Source of the DNA: Coprosoma sp963632935
Lineage (GTDB): Bacteria > Bacillota_I > Bacilli_A > RF39 > UBA660
DNA: 64,000 bases
Direction: 5' to 3'
NCBI GenBank assembly: GCA_963632935.1
Contig: CAVGWA010000001.1
Coordinates: 1-64,000, forward strand
This document shows positions 17,299-24,378 of this stretch, in pieces. Under the pieces are notes generated by a model that saw nothing but the letters and a program-made list of their open reading frames with translations, made no database searches and was not told where the DNA came from. The position numbers were made by a program, and so were the translations under genes. The first letter of the stretch is position 1. The number at the start of each line of letters is the position of its first letter.

Positions 17299-20200
17299 TT
17301 AGTCATCATTATCCATTGAAAGAAGCATTTTGATGTCTTTTTCTGATAGTTTTGAAAAGTTATTTTTGTCTGTTGATTCATTATCTATTAATAGTTGAGC
17401 TAGTTTTTTCTTTTTGTTTTGAAGTTCTAGTATTCTTTCTTCTATTGTTCCTTTTGTAATTAATCTTATTACTTCTACGGTATTTTTTTGACCTATTCTA
17501 TGAGCTCTATCTGTGGCTTGATTTTCTACTTGTGGATTCCACCATAGATCTAGGTGAATTACGACGGTGGCGGATGTTAGATTAAGTCCGGTACCACCTG
17601 CTTTTAGGGTGATTATAAATACATCTGTTTTGTCTTTATTGAATTTTTCTACTAGTTCCATTCTCTTTTTTGATGATACGGTTCCATCTATGGAATATGA
17701 TGATATTCCCATTTTAGTTAGCTGTGGTATGATTAGGTCTAAGGCTTTTTTGTATGTTGTAAATATAAGCATTTTATGTCCATTTTCTTTTTCTTCTTGA
17801 ACTATTTTAAGTAAGTTTTCTATTTTTGAACTTTTTCCTTTATAGTTTTCAAAAACTAGTGAAGGTGTTATACAAATTTGTCTTAGTTTGGTAAGTAGTT
17901 GTAAGATTTTAAATCTAGATTTTGTGAATCCTTCTTTTTTTATCATTTCGTCTAGTGTTTCTTTTGTCTTTTTTACTTCAGCGGCATATATTTCTTTTTG
18001 CTTTTGATCTAATTCTATATAGATGTTATTTTCTAGTTTGTCTGGGAGGTCTTTTATTACGTCTTTTTTCTTTCTTCTTAATATAAAGTATTTTATTTGT
18101 GTTTTTAGTCTTTGAATTGTTTCTTCATTTTCCATGTCTTTTGTACTATAGATGTTTTGAAATTTTTCTTTGTTGGCGAGATATCCAGGCATGATGAAGT
18201 CAAATATACTCCACAGTTCTAATATGCTGTTTTCTATTGGTGTTCCAGTTAGGGCTATTTTTACATCGCTTGTTAGTTGCTTTAATGCTTTTGATATTCC
18301 GGTGTTTGAATTTTTTATGTTTTGAGCTTCATCGATTGCGATTAGATGGAAGTTTATTTTTTTATATTCTTCGATATCGTTTCTTATTAATCCATATGAT
18401 GTTATTATTATGTTTATATCGTTTAAGTTTTCAAAGTTATTTAATCTTTGAGTTTTGTTTTCGGCGAATACTTTATATTTTAAATCTGGTGAAAATTTAT
18501 CTAGTTCTTTTTTCCAGTTATATATTAATGATGTTGGGGCAACTATTAGTAATTTTGCATTTTTGTTTTCTTTTATTATTAGTTTCATTAAATATATTAA
18601 TTGAATTGATTTTCCAAGTCCCATTTCATCTGCAAGGATGCATCCAAATCCTGATTTATATATATTATATAACCATTTTACGCCTGTTAGTTGATAGTCT
18701 CTTAATATTTTTAATTCGTCTTTACTTAGATTTATATCTTGATTTTTATATGTTTTAAATTTTTCGATGAAGGCATCAAATGTATTATTTGTTTCTATTA
18801 ATTTATCGTATTTTGTTTTTATGCTGTCCAAATAAAGGGCTCTAAATTTTGGAATTGTTCCTTCGTTTGTTTCTATTTCTTTTTTTGTAAGACCTAGTTC
18901 ATCTATTACTTTATTTAGTTGTTTTAGATTTTCATCAGTTTCTAGGTTAATGATATTTCCGTTTTTTAGTTTGTGGTAGTGCTTACGTGATTTTAGGGAT
19001 GTGAGAATATTAGTTAAGTCACTATTTTCAATGCCATCTAGATTGAAATTATATGATAGTATGTTATCTTTACCTATTTTGAAGGTTACACTATTTGATG
19101 TTTGTTTTATTAGTTTTGTTTCTTTTATTTGTTTTGATGTATATATTTCATATTCTTTGTTTATTTGGTATATTCCTGTTTCTAGGAATGTGCCTATTTG
19201 ATCAATATCTTCTAGTTTTATTTTTTTATTTTCTACTGTGAAACCTTGATTTGTTAAATTTTGAATTATGTTGTCTTCATAATCATAATCTCTTACTATT
19301 GTTGGGTCTTTTGAAAAGTAATCTATTTCTTTGTTTGAATATGTTAATTTTATTTTGCATTCTATGTAATTATAGTTAAAATCAAAGTATAGTTTTACAT
19401 TTGGTGTGGATGATATGGTTATTTCGGTTATTTTTTCATCTAATTTGATATTTTGTTTTAAAAGTGGTAATAGTCCAGATGTGAATTTTCCTAGGTCTTT
19501 TTTTTCAAAGATGAAACTATCTATATTGTTTTCTTTTAATAATTTATATAGTTTATATATGTTTTCATCTACTTTATATATAGTGTTTTCGTCATAGAAA
19601 AATGGTGAATCATCAATTAGGGCATTTATTTTATTTAGGTTATTAATTGACAATTTATAGTAATTATTGGTTTTTGTTAGATTTATATCGAATGGATTTT
19701 CTTTTGTGTATTTTATTATTTGATTTTCCATTTTTATTTGTTTATCTTTAATAAGTTCCATAAATGTTTCTATGTTTTCTTTTGTTATTACACATGCAAT
19801 GTATCCATTTTGATATATTGGTATGTTGAAGTTTAGTATTTTTTCATCTATTTTATCGAAGTAATATTTATCTGGTGAATATGTTAATTTGGTTGATATT
19901 TTGTAATTTTGTTTATGATGATATGCGTACATGAAATTATGGTATTTATTATTTAAGGTATACATTTTATCTAAGCCGATTTTATAAAGTACTGTTATAT
20001 AGTTAGTATAGTAGTAACTTTCTATTTTTTTTATTTCTACTTCTAGTTTTAATTTTTCTTTGATGGTTGGCTTTTTTTGATTGAATTTTTCTAGGATTGA
20101 AAGACCTAGAGTATATTTATATTTTGTATCTTTGTATTCTTTTTCATTAAATATTTCTGTTTCATATTTTAGTATGCATGCAGCTATGTGTTTGCACGTA

Positions 20201-20439
20201 TCCATTTTTTCAAATTGTGGGCATGTACAAAAATAGTCATTTATATTTTTATTTTGGTCTGTTATTATTTCCACGTCGTATTCTTTGTCTATTCTTTCTG
20301 ATATTATTTTAAAGTAGTTTCTTTTTACTATATTTTCTTTTTCTGATTTGATTAATTTTATTTTATTTGATTGATAATTTAAGCCTTTCATAAAGTCTGT
20401 TGTTCCACATATTCTTATTACTTTGTCGTATAGTTTCAT
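17299..20439 (-). CDS. SWIM zinc finger plus SNF2-family helicase
   Basis: 1046 aa. An N-terminal SWIM finger (CTCPQFEKMDTCKHIA, about residues 70-87) precedes a long beta-rich region. The SNF2 motor has LADEMGLGKSIQ (Walker A), LIAIDEAQNIKN (motif II), ALTGTPIENS (motif III), LKAGGTGLNLTSA (motif V) and QATDRAHRIGQ (motif VI). Bacterial members of this HepA/RapA-like group are DNA translocases of uncertain target. Position as first gene before addB-addA suggests a DNA-repair role, which is inference. AGAGGTG precedes the ATG. It is transcribed divergently from the cotJ locus. Confidence 0.9.
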   Translation of the reverse strand: MKLYDKVIRICGTTDFMKGLNYQSNKIKLIKSEKENIVKRNYFKIISERIDKEYDVEIITDQNKNINDYFCTCPQFEKMDTCKHIAACILKYETEIFNEKEYKDTKYKYTLGLSILEKFNQKKPTIKEKLKLEVEIKKIESYYYTNYITVLYKIGLDKMYTLNNKYHNFMYAYHHKQNYKISTKLTYSPDKYYFDKIDEKILNFNIPIYQNGYIACVITKENIETFMELIKDKQIKMENQIIKYTKENPFDINLTKTNNYYKLSINNLNKINALIDDSPFFYDENTIYKVDENIYKLYKLLKENNIDSFIFEKKDLGKFTSGLLPLLKQNIKLDEKITEITISSTPNVKLYFDFNYNYIECKIKLTYSNKEIDYFSKDPTIVRDYDYEDNIIQNLTNQGFTVENKKIKLEDIDQIGTFLETGIYQINKEYEIYTSKQIKETKLIKQTSNSVTFKIGKDNILSYNFNLDGIENSDLTNILTSLKSRKHYHKLKNGNIINLETDENLKQLNKVIDELGLTKKEIETNEGTIPKFRALYLDSIKTKYDKLIETNNTFDAFIEKFKTYKNQDINLSKDELKILRDYQLTGVKWLYNIYKSGFGCILADEMGLGKSIQLIYLMKLIIKENKNAKLLIVAPTSLIYNWKKELDKFSPDLKYKVFAENKTQRLNNFENLNDINIIITSYGLIRNDIEEYKKINFHLIAIDEAQNIKNSNTGISKALKQLTSDVKIALTGTPIENSILELWSIFDFIMPGYLANKEKFQNIYSTKDMENEETIQRLKTQIKYFILRRKKKDVIKDLPDKLENNIYIELDQKQKEIYAAEVKKTKETLDEMIKKEGFTKSRFKILQLLTKLRQICITPSLVFENYKGKSSKIENLLKIVQEEKENGHKMLIFTTYKKALDLIIPQLTKMGISSYSIDGTVSSKKRMELVEKFNKDKTDVFIITLKAGGTGLNLTSATVVIHLDLWWNPQVENQATDRAHRIGQKNTVEVIRLITKGTIEERILELQNKKKKLAQLLIDNESTDKNNFSKLSEKDIKMLLSMDNDD

Positions 20440-20507
20440 AGTTACACCTCTTTTGATATATTACTAGTTTTTTGCTTATTTAACAAGCGAACATGTTTAA
20501 TTTGCCT

Positions 20508-20536
20508 ATACTTTTTATTTTTTTATTCATAGAATA
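20508..20536 (+). promoter_or_regulatory. Candidate mother-cell (sigma-K/sigma-E type) promoter of cotJ
   Basis: CATAGAATA (20528-20536) fits the B. subtilis sigma-K -10 form CATANNNTA and matches the sigma-E form CATACAAT at 7 of 8 bases over 20528-20535. An AC dinucleotide lies 16 bp upstream (20510-20511), the spacing used by sigma-K; ATA at 20508-20510 could serve sigma-E. The leader would be short. The background is AT-rich, so chance matches are possible. Confidence 0.4.
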
Positions 20537-20556
20537 TGTCGAAAGGGGTTAAATAG

Positions 20557-21057
20557 ATGAATGACTATTTTAATATGAATAATTTTTCTAATGGGTTTAT
20601 GATGTCATTTCCACAGGAAAATAATTATGATAATGAACTTAGTAAAAAGTTACAGGCTCAAGCTGGTGATAATATGAATTTTAATAAGTGTAATTTTAAT
20701 GGTAATGCAAGTCCGGATAAATTATATGATGTTTATAATGGTTTTATCAGAGGTAATATGTTTCCAAATTTATTTAATCAATATAAGCTTTCTAGGCCTT
20801 ATGATATTAGACCAATGAATGAACAAGCAAATCTTTTAACTAAGGTTGATGCTTATGCTTTTGCGGCTCATGATGTAAATTTGTATTTGGATACACACCC
20901 TGATGATAAGGTGATGATAGAACTTTTTAATCAATATAGTTCTGATAGTAAATATGCGACTGAAGAATATGAAAACAAATTTGGAGCACTTTGCGTGAAT
21001 TCAAAACAAGGGGTACCTTGGACTTGGAATGATACTCCTTGGCCTTGGGAAAATTAG
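20557..21057 (+). CDS. cotJB: Spore coat protein, CotJA-like region fused to CotJB
   Basis: 166 aa. Residues ~88-166 are CotJB-like: VDAYAFAAHDVNLYLDTHPDD and the Trp/Pro-rich end WTWNDTPWPWEN. The preceding part (~50-85, KLYDVYNGFIRGNMFPNLFNQYK) resembles the CotJA core, and the first ~45 residues are Asn/Phe-rich. In Bacillus CotJA, CotJB and CotJC are separate coat proteins made in the mother cell; here JA and JB appear joined. GAAAGGGG precedes the ATG. The cotJC start follows 9 bp after the stop. Certain as CotJB; the CotJA part is weaker. Confidence 0.8.
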   Translation: MNDYFNMNNFSNGFMMSFPQENNYDNELSKKLQAQAGDNMNFNKCNFNGNASPDKLYDVYNGFIRGNMFPNLFNQYKLSRPYDIRPMNEQANLLTKVDAYAFAAHDVNLYLDTHPDDKVMIELFNQYSSDSKYATEEYENKFGALCVNSKQGVPWTWNDTPWPWEN

Positions 21058-21066
21058 GGGGTTATT

Positions 21067-21219
21067 ATGTGGAAATATGAAAAAAAATTACAATATCCTG
21101 TGAATATTAAGAAAAAAGATTTAAATATGGCTAAATGTATTATGACACAATATGGTGGACCACACACCAAAAAAGACATATATAAGGATAGAAAAAACTT
21201 TCTTTTTATACTTTCTTAA
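21067..21219 (+). pseudogene. cotJC: cotJC 5' fragment, interrupted by the prophage
   Basis: Codons 1-28 (MWKYEKKLQYPVNIKKKDLN...) are the start of the manganese-catalase-like coat protein CotJC. At codon 29 (TAT at 21151) the sequence enters the 11-bp attachment core and then phage DNA, giving a 50-codon truncated frame with stop at 21217. The first 28 codons join in frame with 49544-50017 if the prophage leaves. GGGGG precedes the ATG. All metal-binding residues lie in the distal fragment, so this piece alone cannot be active. Confidence 0.92.
21151..21161. repeat. attL core
   Basis: TATGGTGGACC. The left flank is cotJC codons 26-28; the right flank is phage sequence ACACACCAAAAAAG. Flanks differ from attR on both sides, which fixes the common core at 11 bp. 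Confidence 0.9.
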
Positions 21220-21412
21220 AAACTATGAAAAAAAATTTAATCAAAAGGAATATAATAAAGAATTTAACAAAAAACACTATAGGCAATTTAAAACTGAACT
21301 TCCAATTGCTGAAAAAGAAGAGATTGATAATTTTTTAAAGGAAATTAATATGAGTAAAGTTGAGTTTATTAGAAAAGCTTATGTCCTCTTAAAAACAGAA
21401 TTCAAAAAATAA
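21152..21412 (+). CDS. Small ribbon-helix-helix-like phage protein
   Basis: At most 86 aa. The C-terminal half (FKTELPIAEKEEIDNFLKEI then NMSKVEFIRKAYVLLK) has the strand-helix-helix pattern of Arc/CopG-type DNA-binding proteins. The only in-frame ATG (21152) lies inside the attachment core and overlaps the truncated cotJC frame, without a convincing Shine-Dalgarno. The real start may be a non-ATG codon further in. It is the only phage gene between attL and the lysis cassette and is convergent with the amidase gene. A small DNA-binding protein beside an att site could be an accessory or directionality factor; that is inference. Confidence 0.5.
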   Translation: MVDHTPKKTYIRIEKTFFLYFLKNYEKKFNQKEYNKEFNKKHYRQFKTELPIAEKEEIDNFLKEINMSKVEFIRKAYVLLKTEFKK

Positions 21413-21426
21413 AAAAGTAGCAAAAT

Positions 21427-21461
21427 AAAAAAGGTAGTGATTTTTACACCACTACCTTTTT
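21427..21461. terminator. Bidirectional intrinsic terminator
   Basis: GGTAGTG (21433-21439) pairs with CACTACC (21450-21456), extended by A/T pairs, with T-rich tracts outward on both strands. It lies between the convergent RHH-like gene and the end of the late operon. Confidence 0.85.
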
Positions 21462-21485
21462 ACTGTTCAATTTTTGAACGGAACA

Positions 21486-22409
21486 TTATTTCATTTGAAT
21501 TGCGTCAATTTCTCTTCCATAGATCCCTGCATAACCATCATTTGTATTATCGGCTTTATGTATCCAAGGAAGCCATGAGCCACCTTTTGTATGTACTCTA
21601 TAACTTACATAACCATAGTCAGACCATATTTTAACGCCGTCAATAGTTTTGTTTATTATGCCACTATAAGAACTTCCATTGTTTGAGTTCTTTGCATATG
21701 TATCTGATTTAATTGTAGATAACCAAGAACCACCTTTTACATGCGTTAACATATAAATACAACCATTGACACATTTGGCTCTTATACCACCCATAGAATT
21801 GCCTAAATTACCAGCATAACCATTATCATTAACAACTTCTGGTAACCAACATTTCTTGACATTATCATATGATTGGTAAGTAATATTTCCTGTGCAAGTT
21901 GGTTCAGAGTTTTTTGCAGAGTTTTCTGCAGAGTTGCCTAATTCTGCTCTAATCATATTTAAAAATCTATCCCAGCCCATATCTAAAGTACGATGTGGGC
22001 AATATTTTTTTGAATAGTCTTGATGTTTTGTGACTTTATCAATACCCCAATCTCTTTCTTTTAAAAGTTGAGCAATTAGTTTTGCTGCGTTTTGTTCTGC
22101 TTTAATAAATCTATCTCCACCTGATTTAGAATAACAAATTTCAATAGATATACCTTCTTTATTACCTTTGCCGTTGCCATCACCTGCATTCCATGTGTTT
22201 CTATTAAATGGAATACCTTGTACGGCTTCTTTATCATCAACAGCGATATGATAGGATACTTCATTATTGTTACTAATCATATATTTAATTTCATTATTAG
22301 CACTTGCGTCATTTGCAGTATTATGCACTACAATTCTTGTCGCATTCATACTATATGGACATTTATATTTATATTTACTATTATCTACTAACATTTGTCT
22401 TATTTCCAT
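21486..22409 (-). CDS. Phage endolysin, N-acetylmuramoyl-L-alanine amidase
   Basis: 307 aa. The N-terminal amidase_2 domain (about 1-155) has zinc-ligand motifs TRIVVHNTAND and CPHRTL and the substrate loop SYHIAVDD. After a Ser/Asn linker, the C-terminal part (about 170-307) has three related segments built on GGSWL (or CWLP) and YAG/YSG-x-x-G-(R/K)-x-(I/D)-x-x-(I/V). They resemble clostridial ChW-type cell-wall repeats. The enzyme cuts peptidoglycan to release virions. It is the last gene of the late operon, directly after the holin. Confidence 0.92.
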   Translation of the reverse strand: MEIRQMLVDNSKYKYKCPYSMNATRIVVHNTANDASANNEIKYMISNNNEVSYHIAVDDKEAVQGIPFNRNTWNAGDGNGKGNKEGISIEICYSKSGGDRFIKAEQNAAKLIAQLLKERDWGIDKVTKHQDYSKKYCPHRTLDMGWDRFLNMIRAELGNSAENSAKNSEPTCTGNITYQSYDNVKKCWLPEVVNDNGYAGNLGNSMGGIRAKCVNGCIYMLTHVKGGSWLSTIKSDTYAKNSNNGSSYSGIINKTIDGVKIWSDYGYVSYRVHTKGGSWLPWIHKADNTNDGYAGIYGREIDAIQMK

Positions 22410-22410
22410 A

Positions 22411-22677
22411 TTATCCCTCTTTTCTTAATAAATTTTTAAGCATTTCATACATACCTGTAGATGCTAAACCACTTACCATGCCTGTTAATATTACATCTAA
22501 AGTTATGTTATGTAAATTAGATACAACACTTAAGAATGTGCCTAAAACTAATACAATTAAGGGTATATATTTATTAAAGTCATTTGTATTAATTAAATTT
22601 TTAATAACATACCCAACACATAAACAAATTCCTAAAATTACAACATTTACACTTTCGGTTAAAAAACTTAAATCCAT
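22411..22677 (-). CDS. Phage holin
   Basis: 88 aa with hydrophobic segments at about 8-28, 36-56 and 60-78 and a short basic tail (KNLLRKEG). The composition and the position directly upstream of the amidase fit the Phage_holin_5_2/PF16079-like group. It would permeabilise the membrane to admit the endolysin. The stop is 1 bp before the amidase start. Confidence 0.8.
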   Translation of the reverse strand: MDLSFLTESVNVVILGICLCVGYVIKNLINTNDFNKYIPLIVLVLGTFLSVVSNLHNITLDVILTGMVSGLASTGMYEMLKNLLRKEG

Positions 22678-22678
22678 A

Positions 22679-22999
22679 TTATCTACCTTCTTTCATTAAC
22701 TTATCCCACCAGTCATGGATATAGCTATTACCACCTAGACTGGTATATCTTTCAAAACATTCATATGCTCTTTGTTTTTCAATAGCACTTAGCTCCTGCT
22801 TATTTTCTATGTCCTTCAAAAATCTCACTAAATAATTTTTACATTGAGATTTATCAACTTCTTTTAAATCTTCTCTAATAGGTTCAAAGAGCTTATTTAT
22901 TTGTTTTTTGAGCACATTACATATATATGCGACTGAGCCAATTAATGCACTTAAAAAAGCCAAGACAGTTGCGATTTGACCTAATGTTATTGTTTCCAT
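22679..22999 (-). CDS. Small membrane-anchored phage protein near the lysis cassette
   Basis: 106 aa. One N-terminal transmembrane helix (~8-30, TVLAFLSALIGSVAYICNVL) is followed by a charged helical domain (KKQINKLFEPIREDLKEVDK) and an aromatic end (YIHDWWDKLMKEG). Proteins of this layout commonly lie just before holins in Firmicute prophages and are sometimes called XhlA-like; I do not claim that family. It may assist lysis or anchor to the membrane. Confidence 0.7.
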   Translation of the reverse strand: METITLGQIATVLAFLSALIGSVAYICNVLKKQINKLFEPIREDLKEVDKSQCKNYLVRFLKDIENKQELSAIEKQRAYECFERYTSLGGNSYIHDWWDKLMKEGR

Positions 23000-23019
23000 G
23001 TTTTTCCTCTTTCTACTTT

Positions 23020-23178
23020 TTAAAATTTACCTCCGAAGTTTGCCTGAATTTCATTAATTACAGTATCCAAAGATTTATATTTTCCTGTTTCATTATTTTG
23101 CAGTGCAATCTCGTTTGCATTTAGTTTATTACCTTTAAAAAAGTTTTTAAATAATTTCATTATTTTTTGTGCCATCAT
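23020..23178 (-). CDS. Small phage protein, unknown
   Basis: 51-52 codons (MAQKIMKLFKNFFKGNK... ending NFGGKF). Its first ATG overlaps the stop of the preceding tail gene in ATGA, a coupling signature; a second ATG follows immediately. Basic N-terminus, acidic/polar remainder. Such 50-codon genes commonly sit between tail-tip and lysis genes. No family recognised. Confidence 0.6.
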   Translation of the reverse strand: MMAQKIMKLFKNFFKGNKLNANEIALQNNETGKYKSLDTVINEIQANFGGKF

Positions 23179-23603
23179 GCTACTCTTAACCAAAAATAAA
23201 CGGCGTAAAATTTAGGCATATTATTATGTGCTTTAGAATCACCTGAAGTCTGTGTCGAAGTGGTACCTTCTGGATTGGTCCCATTCGCAGCCATTACAAT
23301 ATCACCAACTGACCACATACTTACTCCAGTTCTTCCTGAAATTTGATGTGAATGTGATGGCATTTCATCAACTGTTAATGTGTGTGTGTTTTCGCCACCT
23401 GTAGTTTTTACTGGATAGGTTTCACTAGCACTCATTAAGAATGTTTCTTCTTCTATTTTTTGCCACGTCGTTCCCTTATATCTTGCGTTAGGGTCTATAT
23501 TATTTGTTGTAGTTAATATATCTCCTACCATATAAGGACATACTAAGAATTCCATTTCTTCGCCGTCTATTTTCTTTTTCCATAAAGTGCTTGCTACTTT
23601 CAT
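23175..23603 (-). CDS. Tail-tip/baseplate protein with collar-like C-terminus
   Basis: 142 aa. The middle holds GDILTTTNNIDPNARYKGTTW, then the tail-collar signature ETYPVKTTGGENTHTLTVDE followed by MPSHSHQISG, and the C-terminus is NNMPKFYAVYFWLRVA. This His-rich pattern recurs in phage tail-fibre and baseplate proteins where the loops bind metal. AGGAGGTG sits before the ATG at 23603; an in-frame TTG two codons upstream is less likely. Probably a receptor-facing or baseplate component. Confidence 0.8.
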   Translation of the reverse strand: MKVASTLWKKKIDGEEMEFLVCPYMVGDILTTTNNIDPNARYKGTTWQKIEEETFLMSASETYPVKTTGGENTHTLTVDEMPSHSHQISGRTGVSMWSVGDIVMAANGTNPEGTTSTQTSGDSKAHNNMPKFYAVYFWLRVA

Positions 23604-23707
23604 TAACAAACACCTCCTAGAAGAGAGTTACTTAATAGAACTCCCTCCTTTCTTGTATTGTTTGACATATATATATTATAAGTAATATTTTCAATAAATA
23701 GTTTCAT
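23603..23707 (-). CDS. 34-codon phage small ORF
   Basis: MKLFIENITYNIYMSNNTRK..., 34 aa, with GGAGGAAT before its ATG. Its TAA overlaps the ATG of the following tail protein (TAATG), and the next gene's Shine-Dalgarno lies within it. It may be a genuine peptide or a translational coupler. No family recognised. Confidence 0.5.
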   Translation of the reverse strand: MKLFIENITYNIYMSNNTRKEGVLLSNSLLGGVC

Positions 23708-23708
23708 G

Positions 23709-24362
23709 TTATTCCTCCTCCACTTCAATAATCGTTGTATCGAAGATTAGTTTATCATTTATTTCATCTATTTGATTTTGTAAATTACCAGCAACGTCTG
23801 TTGATAATTGCCCCTTAACATTATCAAACCACGTAGTAAACCAAATATTGTATTGCTTAAAAATATCTTCAGTAGATAAACTTTGCACTGCTTGCACAAC
23901 GTTACCACACTCGTCAGTAAATCTAGTATCAGTTATCTTATCAGTTGTTATTCTCGTAGTTCCAGTTGAAACCGTAATGTTCGCAAGTCTTAAATCATAA
24001 ATATTTCCACTTCTTGTTAGTATTGGCTGGCCTGGTGTCGTGGCTGTTTGTCCTTCTAAAATCATTGCAGTAATATTTCTATCACTTAGATTTAATCTCA
24101 ATATAACCGAATCAATTCTATTTAATTCTTTATCTGCCTCGTCTATATCTAAAGTAAGTGATTCTGTATTTTCATAACTATATCCATTAATATTAGCTGT
24201 TCCTGCCGCAACAGAAACAGTCATATTATCGTTTGCACTTACTTTTAAAGAATTATTAAATATTCCATTTGTAAAAAACTTTGATAAAAAATCAGCAACA
24301 TCACTGGCATCATAAACCCTATCATTGTTTACTGAATTAAAGAATCCATATTTTTGTGCCAT
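23709..24362 (-). CDS. Phage baseplate/upper-baseplate-like structural protein
   Basis: 217 aa. MAQKYGFFNSVNNDRVYDASDVADFL and the following beta-rich segment SVAAGTANINGYSYENTESL are characteristic of a Firmicute siphophage baseplate family. The C-terminal helical part (FKQYNIWFTTWFDNVKGQL) ends with an acidic tail. It probably joins the distal tail complex to receptor-binding proteins. It follows the Gp37-like tail protein in the usual order. Confidence 0.75.
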   Translation of the reverse strand: MAQKYGFFNSVNNDRVYDASDVADFLSKFFTNGIFNNSLKVSANDNMTVSVAAGTANINGYSYENTESLTLDIDEADKELNRIDSVILRLNLSDRNITAMILEGQTATTPGQPILTRSGNIYDLRLANITVSTGTTRITTDKITDTRFTDECGNVVQAVQSLSTEDIFKQYNIWFTTWFDNVKGQLSTDVAGNLQNQIDEINDKLIFDTTIIEVEEE

Positions 24363-24378
24363 TTATATCATTCCTTTC

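Noticed and set aside
18237..18758. Long plus-strand ORF opposite the SNF2 helicase gene
   Set aside because: It has Leu/Phe-rich translation typical of antisense to AT-rich coding DNA and overlaps clear helicase motifs; many similar shadows exist opposite mfd, addA, addB and terL.
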